64,000 nucleotides of DNA from Lachnospiraceae bacterium (GTDB lineage Bacteria > Bacillota > Clostridia > Lachnospirales > Lachnospiraceae): NCBI GenBank assembly GCA_022774505.1, contig JALFLW010000010.1:1-64000 (forward strand), written 5' to 3'. Below are positions 1 to 6,331 of the stretch, one piece after another. The notes under the pieces were generated by a model. That model had not been told where the DNA came from, made no database searches, and saw nothing but the letters and a program-made list of their open reading frames with translations. Every line of letters begins with the position of its first letter. Within the stretch, counting starts at the first letter, position 1. A program made the translations under genes and the position numbers.

Positions 1-614
1 AAGGTGATCGGGAATACAGCCGGATGCTTTTTGCCAAGCAAAAGACTAAGACCCTCATGCATGGTGATGTTTCCGAAAATGGCGAAGATAAAGAAGGCCA
101 AAGTATTTAACAGACCGTCAGGAGTTTTGCTCTTCAAGAGATAACCGATCAGCATGCCGAGAATATCTGCCGCAAAGAGACCGATAGAGCAGGCAAGCCA
201 GACTGTGACAGCAGCACTCATGCCCTCGTTGGCACCGAATGTGATAGCAGTAAGCTGCGTTTTATCTCCGAGTTCTGCGACAAAAAAAGTACAGAAAACG
301 GTGAGAGGTGCAAAACGGGATACATTTTCTTCTTTTGCATCTTCTTCTTCCTCGCCATCTCCCTTGAGGGAAGTGATGGCAAAAAACAGGAATGCAGATG
401 CCGCAATAAGACGGATAAGCCAGGTTGGGATAAGCTCGCTGACAAAACCTCCTAATAGTACGGCAAGTCCGTTTAATACGAGGATTGCGGCAGCTGTACC
501 GATAATGATGTCCCGAAGTTTGAAACGGGAGGTCAGGGCAACCAGCATAAGCTGGGTTTTGTCCCCCATTTCAGCGATAAATTCGGTGAACATGATCTTG
601 AGAAATAAAAGCAT
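1..614 (-). CDS. GDT1/UPF0016 (TMEM165) family membrane protein, probable Mn2+ exporter; 3' end outside window
   Basis: About 204 codons are visible and the stop lies beyond the window edge; the family is usually 190-230 residues, so little is missing. The protein has two homologous halves, each with the family signature E-x-G-D-K-T (FIAEMGDKTQ near residue 10, VAELGDKTQ in the second half), set in hydrophobic helices and separated by an acidic loop rich in Glu. The acidic motifs form the cation path in this family, whose bacterial members export Mn2+. The start at 614 follows AAAGGAG. Upstream are a terminator, a candidate Mn2+ riboswitch and a promoter on the same strand, which support the metal assignment. 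The function is inferred from family and leader; the ion has not been shown for this protein. Confidence 0.88.
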   Translation of the reverse strand, partial: MLLFLKIMFTEFIAEMGDKTQLMLVALTSRFKLRDIIIGTAAAILVLNGLAVLLGGFVSELIPTWLIRLIAASAFLFFAITSLKGDGEEEEDAKEENVSRFAPLTVFCTFFVAELGDKTQLTAITFGANEGMSAAVTVWLACSIGLFAADILGMLIGYLLKSKTPDGLLNTLAFFIFAIFGNITMHEGLSLLLGKKHPAVFPIT

Positions 615-668
615 GAGAAATCTCCTTTCAAATGAATGGTATTGAGGGTGATTTTTTGTGTCAGTTAC

Positions 669-715
669 TAAAAAAGACTCATGGCAGTGTACGCAAAATA
701 CACTGCCATGAGTCT
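669..715 (-). terminator. Intrinsic terminator in the leader of the GDT1-family gene
   Basis: A near-perfect 17-bp stem (arms beginning AGACTCATGGCAGTGTA) with a short loop is followed on the minus strand by a run of T. It lies between the promoter at 839-867 and the start codon at 614, so it would stop transcription before the gene unless antitermination occurs. This is the usual expression platform of a transcriptional riboswitch. Confidence 0.85.
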
Positions 716-719
716 CATC

Positions 720-833
720 ATTTAAAATATTACCGGGTATAAATACCAGTATGTCGATAATACTATACATTTCAAAAACGGTTTATAAATACATCCGAAA
801 ATGTCATGTACCGATTACTCCCTCGTGACGTGG
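720..833 (-). promoter_or_regulatory. Candidate Mn2+ (yybP-ykoY) riboswitch aptamer
   Basis: The untranslated leader of the GDT1-family gene, read on the minus strand, carries GGGAGTA near its 5' end, which recalls the conserved GGGGAGUA start of yybP-ykoY aptamers. Further on is a small hairpin whose loop contains CGACA (AGTAT-TATCGAC-ATACT). A strong terminator follows. yybP-ykoY RNAs are known to precede UPF0016/GDT1 genes and to sense Mn2+. I could not fold the RNA or match the whole consensus, and the conserved 3' loop is not clear, so the class is an inference from position and partial motif. Confidence 0.5.
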
Positions 834-838
834 ACTTG

Positions 839-867
839 ATTGTAACATAATTGAAAAAAACCGTCAA
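839..867 (-). promoter_or_regulatory. Promoter of the GDT1-family gene
   Basis: On the minus strand TTGACG (862-867) and TACAAT (839-844) are separated by 17 bases, a near-consensus vegetative sigma-A promoter. Transcription would start near 832, leaving a leader of about 215 bases with the aptamer candidate and the terminator. Confidence 0.75.
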
Positions 868-918
868 TAAAAAGAATAAATTGATTTTCTCTTGATCATT
901 ATCCCGATAATTTAAATC

Positions 919-947
919 TTGCTAAGTGAAAAAAAATATGGTATAAA
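919..947 (+). promoter_or_regulatory. Promoter of the Big2-domain gene
   Basis: TTGCTA (919-924) and TATAAA (942-947) are 17 bases apart, about 50 bases upstream of the start codon at 998. It is divergent from the promoter at 839-867. Confidence 0.55.
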
Positions 948-997
948 TTTGATAAAACTTTTGTAGACAATCTATAGATTTTAGGGAGGGTGACGAC

Positions 998-2605
998 ATG
1001 AAAATAACGAAAAAGAAGAAATGGATCTTTTGTTTTTTATCATTGGTAGTAATCGTAGCAGTCATGGGCAGTAATGATAGAAAGAGTCTGGCTGCAGGAG
1101 TGCCGAAATTAAATGCAAAAACAGTAACACTGGATCCCGGAAAGAGAGCAAGCATTAGATTTAAAAAGAAAATTTCCAAGGCATCTATTCGCTGGTATAC
1201 GAAAAATCCTACGGTTGCGACGGTGTCTTGTAAGGGAGTGGTCGTAGCGGTTAATCCGGGCCGGACAGACGTTATCTGCAAGGTTGTCTGCAAACAAAAA
1301 AGAAAGAAAAAAACGTATCGTCTGATCTGCAAGGTAAAAGTTAATGATTATAAAAATACATATGCTTACCGGCGTGGTATTAATGTGGCAGACAGCAATG
1401 CATTTGAGCTGCCGAAGTGGTCGGAGGTTGCACCGGTTCAGCAGTTTTTATATAAAAATGAAGGTATGGCTTATGCATACCTTCAAAACAAAAAGCTTTA
1501 TATCATAACACCGGAAAGGGAGTTTGCTATAGCTTCAAAATACCCCCTTTTGGGAGATGTCATATCTGATGAAGCCGGCAATTTTTATGTGATCAGGGGC
1601 AGGAAAAATGCCACAAACGATGCGACGGTGCCAACGACGTTTATCACAAAGTATGATCCTGATGGAAAAGAGATAAAAACGACAGGGTTTGTCGGCAGAT
1701 GTATTCCTTGGGGTGACGCGGATAAGGCAAAGACGAAGATACCATTTTCAGATGGAAATTGTGTAAGTGAAATACATGATGGCATCCTCGTCTGCTATCA
1801 TGCGAAAGAAAGATATGATGGTCATCAGTCAGATCAGGTAATTGCCGTGGATACTGCCACAATGAAAGAATATACATTGCCAAACAATGCATATTCGGGA
1901 CATTCGTTTGATCAGGCGGTAATTTATAGTGATCAGGCAAAGGATTTTGTATTTGCCAGTCTGGGTGACTGCTATAGCCGTGGATTTCGGGTAAACCGGC
2001 CGGATGGTAAATATGGTGATGATGACGGGATCATATTTCACAGTTATCTGAAAGCAAATGCCGGATATAATATGGAGATCGTCAATGAAACATTTGCTCA
2101 GTTTGCCGGCCTTGGAGAAACGAGTGCGGGGCTTGTTTTAGCAGGAGCCTCCGTGAAAGCTCTCAATGCAGATGCTGCGAAGCAAAAACAGAATTTATTT
2201 CTGCAGATATTTAATCCTTCTTTTGAAAAAATAACGAAAGATATATTTGTAAATGGAGTGGACAGAAAAGGAAATACGGCATTGAGCATGTATGACGATA
2301 AACTGACTCCAATAACGGATCATGGGGTGATCTGGCTTACGGATCATACGGACCGGGATGTGGTGGCTCCTAAGATGATCACGGCAGACGACAAGATCAT
2401 AGTAATGTGGAGTGAACTGAGAGAAAACACAATGAAAGCATATTATATGGTTTTGTCCGAGAGCGGTGTGGTCATAAAACCACGAACCTATATAGGAAAA
2501 AATTGTTTGAATTCATATGAAAAGCCGGTTTATTTCGATCAGAAGATATTCTGGGCTTATTCAAAAGACAGAAAGATAAGAGTCAAACAGTTATCGCTGC
2601 AATAG
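998..2605 (+). CDS. Secreted protein with N-terminal Big2 (Ig-like) domain, function unknown
   Basis: The 535-residue product begins with a Lys-rich stretch, a hydrophobic segment (residues about 9-24) and a likely cleavage region near SLAAG, a signal peptide. Residues about 35-115 match the Big2 fold in pattern: KTVTLDPGKRASI, then a W-Y-T-K-N-P-T-V-A-T-V strand and NPGRTDVICKV. The remaining 400 or so residues contain repeated strand-like segments (ITPEREFAIASKYPL, FITKYDPDGKEI, WSELRENTMKAYYMVLSESG) that could form a beta-propeller, but I recognise no family. No LPxTG motif or C-terminal membrane helix is present. The start follows AGGGAGGG at good distance. It stands alone between its own promoter and that of the GH94 gene. 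A surface or secreted role is inferred. Confidence 0.8.
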   Translation: MKITKKKKWIFCFLSLVVIVAVMGSNDRKSLAAGVPKLNAKTVTLDPGKRASIRFKKKISKASIRWYTKNPTVATVSCKGVVVAVNPGRTDVICKVVCKQKRKKKTYRLICKVKVNDYKNTYAYRRGINVADSNAFELPKWSEVAPVQQFLYKNEGMAYAYLQNKKLYIITPEREFAIASKYPLLGDVISDEAGNFYVIRGRKNATNDATVPTTFITKYDPDGKEIKTTGFVGRCIPWGDADKAKTKIPFSDGNCVSEIHDGILVCYHAKERYDGHQSDQVIAVDTATMKEYTLPNNAYSGHSFDQAVIYSDQAKDFVFASLGDCYSRGFRVNRPDGKYGDDDGIIFHSYLKANAGYNMEIVNETFAQFAGLGETSAGLVLAGASVKALNADAAKQKQNLFLQIFNPSFEKITKDIFVNGVDRKGNTALSMYDDKLTPITDHGVIWLTDHTDRDVVAPKMITADDKIIVMWSELRENTMKAYYMVLSESGVVIKPRTYIGKNCLNSYEKPVYFDQKIFWAYSKDRKIRVKQLSLQ

Positions 2606-2659
2606 CGGGCTAAATTTGACAAGATATCAAAATACTGTTAGAAAATGACGTTTATGTTG

Positions 2660-2689
2660 TTGACACGTTTTTTGAGGGTGTCGTATAAT
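2660..2689 (+). promoter_or_regulatory. Promoter of the GH94 phosphorylase gene
   Basis: A perfect TTGACA (2660-2665) and a perfect TATAAT (2684-2689) are 18 bases apart. The start codon is 54 bases downstream, so the 5' leader is short. Confidence 0.8.
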
Positions 2690-2742
2690 GGGGATATGAG
2701 AAAATGGTGATAAGCCGTTATAAGAAAGAGGAGGATATTTTC

Positions 2743-5145
2743 ATGAATTATGGTTACTTTGATGAGAAGAATCGTGAGTATGTGATCACCAGACCGGATA
2801 CACCGGCTCCTTGGTGTAATTACCTCGGTTCGCCGGAGTATGGTGCGATCATTTCTAACAATGCGGGTGGTTACAGTTTTGTAAAGAGCGGTGCCAATGG
2901 CCGTATCCTGCGTTATCATTTTAACAGTGATGATACACCGGGACGTTATATTTATATCAGAGATGATGAAACTGCTGATTTCTGGTCTGCTTCCTGGCAG
3001 CCGGTAGGCAAGGACCTGGATGAGTACAAGAGTGAGGTTCATCATGGTACTGCATATACTACAATGTTTTCTGAGTATGCAGGGATTAAGACGCAGGCTG
3101 ATTACTATGTACCGCTTGGAAAGGTTTATGAGGTTTGGAGATGTAAGGTGACAAATACGACGGACAAGCCACGTAAGATTTCTGTGTTTGGTTATGCAGA
3201 GCTTTCTAATGATGATAATTATAATCAGGATCAGGTAAACCTGCAGTATTCTCTGTGTACAACAAATACTGTATTTTTAGACAACAAGATCCTGCAGCAG
3301 ATCAACCTGAACTGGTATAAGGGACCGGATGGAAGTAATGGTAAAGAGCGTTTCTTCGGTATGGCAGGCCAGAAGGTTACTTCTTATAATGGTGACAAGG
3401 AAGCTTTCATTGGTATGTACCATGATTATGGTAATCCTGTTGCCGTAGAGCGTGGAGAGTGTGATGGTGTTCTCAATTATAATGAGAATAGCTGTGGTGC
3501 ACTTCACACAGCACTGGAGCTTGCTCCGGGTGAGTCTAAGGAGCTTGCGTTTGTACTGGGCCGTTATAAGGCTTCTGACGCAGACAAGATTCTTGCATGC
3601 TACGAGGATGTTTCTGTCTGCGATAAAGAGATTGAAGAATTAAAGAAATTCTGGCATGCGAAGCTGGACAACTTTAAGATCAATACACCTAGCCCTGCAT
3701 TTAACAGCATGGTCAATACCTGGAATGCATATCAGTGTTTCCTTACATTTACATGGTCAAGAGCAGCTTCCTTTATTTATTGCGGTGAGCGTAACGGATA
3801 TGGATATAGAGATACTGTTCAGGATATCCAGGGTGTGATCCATACGGATCCGGAGGCTGCATTGGATAAGATCCGTTTTATGCTTTCTGCTCAGGTTGAT
3901 AATGGTGGCGGACTCCCATTGGTTCGTTTTGACCATGATGAGCGTGCCGGTCATGAGGGAACTCCTGATGATCCGGATTATGTAAAAGAGACAGGACATC
4001 CTGCATATCGTGCAGATGATGCATTATGGCTGTTCCCTACTGTGTTCAAATATGTTTCAGAGACAGGAAATCTGGCATTCATGGATGAGGAGATCACCTG
4101 GTCTAATGTGCCGGAGAAGGCAACAGTTTATGAGCATTTAAAGAGGGCGATTGATTTCTCTATGAATCATCTGGGACCACATGGTCTTCCGGCAGGACTT
4201 CATGCTGACTGGAATGATTGTCTGCGTCTGGGTGCACAGGGAGAGTCTTCTTTCGTAGCAATGCAGTTATATTATGCATTCTCTATTATGCGTCTTTTCG
4301 CACAGAAAAAGAATGATACAGAATATATCGCTTATCTGGATAAGACACAGAAAGAAATTGGTGACAAGATCAACAAACTCTGGTGGGAGGATGACCGCTT
4401 TAACCGTGGTTTCAAGGACACAGGAGAGCTCATTGGATCTAAGAAGGATCCGGAGGCAAGTATGTGGCTGAATCCACAGTCATGGGCTGTTATTTCCGGT
4501 CTGGCTACCAAGGAGCAGGCAGAGAAGGCTTTGGAATCAGTAGACCGTGAGCTGAATACAGCGTATGGTGCTAAGGTAATGGCACCTTCCTATGTAGATC
4601 ATTATTTTGATGGTGCACTGGCGGGTCTGTTCCCACCATCAACAAAGGAGAATGGTGGTATCTTCTCTCAGACGCAGGGATGGATCATTCTTGCAGAATC
4701 GCTGATGGGCCATGGAAATAAGGCATTCCAGTATTTTGAGGAGAGTTCACCTTCTTCACAGAATGATAAGGCGGAAATCCGTAAGCTGGAGCCATATGTA
4801 CATGGACAGTATACAGAGGGGGATGAGAGTCCGTTCCACGGTCGTTCTCACGTACATTGGCTGACCGGTACGGCATCTACATGTATGGTTGGCTGTGTAG
4901 AAGGTATCTGCGGTATCCGTCCGGATCTGGATGGAATCCGTATCGCTCCGTCTATTCCAAGCGACTGGAAAGAATTTACCATGGAGAAGAATTTCCGTGG
5001 AAGCAAGCTTGAGATCAAGGTTGAGAATCCAAATGGTGCACAGAGCGGCTGCAAGGAGTTCTATGTAAATGGCGAGAAGTTTGAGGATAATTATATCCCG
5101 GCTGACAAGCTGACTCCTGTTACCGAGGTTCGTCTTGTTATGTAA
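2743..5145 (+). CDS. GH94 family inverting disaccharide phosphorylase (cellobiose / diacetylchitobiose phosphorylase type)
   Basis: The enzyme cleaves a beta-linked disaccharide with phosphate to give a sugar 1-phosphate and a free sugar, saving one ATP. The 800-residue length is that of cellobiose phosphorylases. The N-terminus (GYFDEKNREYVITRPDTPAPW) has the GH94 beta-sandwich signature and resembles, from memory, diacetylchitobiose phosphorylases as much as cellobiose phosphorylases. The general acid is the Asp of ADWNDCL, residue 489. C-terminal GH94 motifs ENGGIFSQTQGW, LEPYVHGQY and WLTGTAS are intact. No signal peptide is present, so it is cytoplasmic. An ATG 13 codons upstream lacks a ribosome site; I chose 2743 because AGAGGAGG precedes it. 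It is flanked by its own promoter and terminator. The substrate cannot be fixed from sequence alone. Confidence 0.88.
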   Translation: MNYGYFDEKNREYVITRPDTPAPWCNYLGSPEYGAIISNNAGGYSFVKSGANGRILRYHFNSDDTPGRYIYIRDDETADFWSASWQPVGKDLDEYKSEVHHGTAYTTMFSEYAGIKTQADYYVPLGKVYEVWRCKVTNTTDKPRKISVFGYAELSNDDNYNQDQVNLQYSLCTTNTVFLDNKILQQINLNWYKGPDGSNGKERFFGMAGQKVTSYNGDKEAFIGMYHDYGNPVAVERGECDGVLNYNENSCGALHTALELAPGESKELAFVLGRYKASDADKILACYEDVSVCDKEIEELKKFWHAKLDNFKINTPSPAFNSMVNTWNAYQCFLTFTWSRAASFIYCGERNGYGYRDTVQDIQGVIHTDPEAALDKIRFMLSAQVDNGGGLPLVRFDHDERAGHEGTPDDPDYVKETGHPAYRADDALWLFPTVFKYVSETGNLAFMDEEITWSNVPEKATVYEHLKRAIDFSMNHLGPHGLPAGLHADWNDCLRLGAQGESSFVAMQLYYAFSIMRLFAQKKNDTEYIAYLDKTQKEIGDKINKLWWEDDRFNRGFKDTGELIGSKKDPEASMWLNPQSWAVISGLATKEQAEKALESVDRELNTAYGAKVMAPSYVDHYFDGALAGLFPPSTKENGGIFSQTQGWIILAESLMGHGNKAFQYFEESSPSSQNDKAEIRKLEPYVHGQYTEGDESPFHGRSHVHWLTGTASTCMVGCVEGICGIRPDLDGIRIAPSIPSDWKEFTMEKNFRGSKLEIKVENPNGAQSGCKEFYVNGEKFEDNYIPADKLTPVTEVRLVM

Positions 5146-5167
5146 TCATTATATATGAGAAAACAGG

Positions 5168-5209
5168 CTCCACACATGGCATGCGATATGCTGTGGGTGG
5201 AGTTTTTTT
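5168..5209 (+). terminator. Intrinsic terminator after the GH94 gene
   Basis: Arms CTCCAC(A) and (G)GTGGAG enclose a partly paired loop and are followed by seven T. It lies 23 bases after the stop codon. Confidence 0.75.
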
Positions 5210-5265
5210 GTTCTTTATCAAGATGGGGGGGGAAAATGAAATTTTGTGAATAGGAAAATGGTAAT

Positions 5266-5316
5266 AATAAAAGCCTCCAAACGGAATGTGTATCTCACAT
5301 CGGTTTGAAGGTTTTA
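5266..5316 (-). terminator. Intrinsic terminator after the PocR-domain gene, possibly bidirectional
   Basis: CCTCCAAACGGAATGTG pairs with CACATCGGTTTGAAGG around a five-base loop. T runs follow on both strands (CTTTTATT on minus, GTTTTAT on plus), so it may also back up the terminator at 5168-5209. Confidence 0.7.
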
Positions 5317-5362
5317 TAAATTTTATATTTTATTATATGTGTCGGATCAACTTGTAAACGAC

Positions 5363-6145
5363 TTACTGTTCAAACAGGGAAGAAATATCATTTACAGCCT
5401 TTGTGACTTCAGAAACGGATTTTTCGATGTCACCGTAGATGGTAGCTGACTGAGAAGAAAGCTCACCCATACTTTTTGCAACGACAGCAAAACCGACTCC
5501 TGCTTCGCCGCTTCTGGCTGCTTCGATGGAAGCATTCAGGGAAAGCATTTTCTGCTTGTTTGCAATAGATTTCAGAGAGTGCGTGTTCGAATTGATATCC
5601 TGAATGATATCTGTCGTTCGGATTACTTCATTATGAAGCTGGGAGAATCGGTCTCCGTTTATATGGCGGAAGTATTCCAGATTGACCAGCTGATTTACGA
5701 TATCTCCTAAGAGAACTGCTGCAGCACGGATCCTCTGTTCAGTGCTTACCGGAACCTGATGCAGAGCCTGGATGTAAGCATCTTCGTCGATTCCGAGCTC
5801 ACGGGCAGTCTGACGGAACTGCTCATCATCAGGCTCTTTTGGAAGAACTTGTCCTCCAATGATAGCGCCTACTTTTTCTCCGTTCAGTACGATGTCGATG
5901 GCGAAATCCATCAGCCCGGCATGACAATAATATGTACCGGTACATTCGTTATCACATTTGACACAACGGCGGTTTCCCTCTACTGAATTACGTGTATATT
6001 TCATACAGAAATCCGTGAAATTACTGCCCTCTGTGATATACTCACCATTTTTGCCTACAGCAATTGCAGCAAGACCTGTCGCATCGGAAAAAGCATCCTG
6101 AATTTTCTGCAATTTGCTCAAGTCCATAAAATCTTTTAATTCCAT
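5363..6145 (-). CDS. Soluble PocR-domain sensor with a chemoreceptor-type signalling tip
   Basis: The 260-residue protein has an N-terminal PocR ligand-binding domain (about residues 1-155) with the Cys cluster CVKCDNECTGTYYCHAG and the GGQVLPKEPDDEQFR segment, followed by a helix ending in a methyl-accepting-chemotaxis tip: KQKMLSLNASIEAARSGEAGVGFAVVAK. No membrane helix is present, so it acts in the cytoplasm. After the tip only about 45 residues follow, so the descending arm of the usual hairpin and the adaptation region are short or missing. PocR domains bind small organic ligands in other systems; the ligand here is unknown. The start at 6145 was chosen over an ATG 15 codons upstream because AAAGGAG lies just before it. 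The gene stands alone, convergent with GH94 and divergent from GH2. Confidence 0.82.
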   Translation of the reverse strand: MELKDFMDLSKLQKIQDAFSDATGLAAIAVGKNGEYITEGSNFTDFCMKYTRNSVEGNRRCVKCDNECTGTYYCHAGLMDFAIDIVLNGEKVGAIIGGQVLPKEPDDEQFRQTARELGIDEDAYIQALHQVPVSTEQRIRAAAVLLGDIVNQLVNLEYFRHINGDRFSQLHNEVIRTTDIIQDINSNTHSLKSIANKQKMLSLNASIEAARSGEAGVGFAVVAKSMGELSSQSATIYGDIEKSVSEVTKAVNDISSLFEQ

Positions 6146-6272
6146 ATATATTCTCCTTTTCCCATTTATGTATCTGTGAAATGTACACAATGATAATTTA
6201 GATCATTAACTATATATTACTACAAAAAGATAATAAATGCAATTATTTCAAGGGAATGATCTGCTGTTTTCC

Positions 6273-6301
6273 TTGACGTTACTGTGGTGGTATGTTTTAA
6301 T
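6273..6301 (+). promoter_or_regulatory. Promoter of the GH2 gene
   Basis: TTGACG (6273-6278) and TTTAAT (6296-6301) are 17 bases apart, 30 bases before the start codon at 6332. Confidence 0.5.
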
Positions 6302-6331
6302 GATTAGAAGAAGATGCGGAGGTGTTGTTAT

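Noticed and set aside
154-645. A 163-codon plus-strand frame
   Set aside because: It is antisense to the GDT1-family gene, which has the EGDKT motifs, a ribosome site and a promoter on the other strand.
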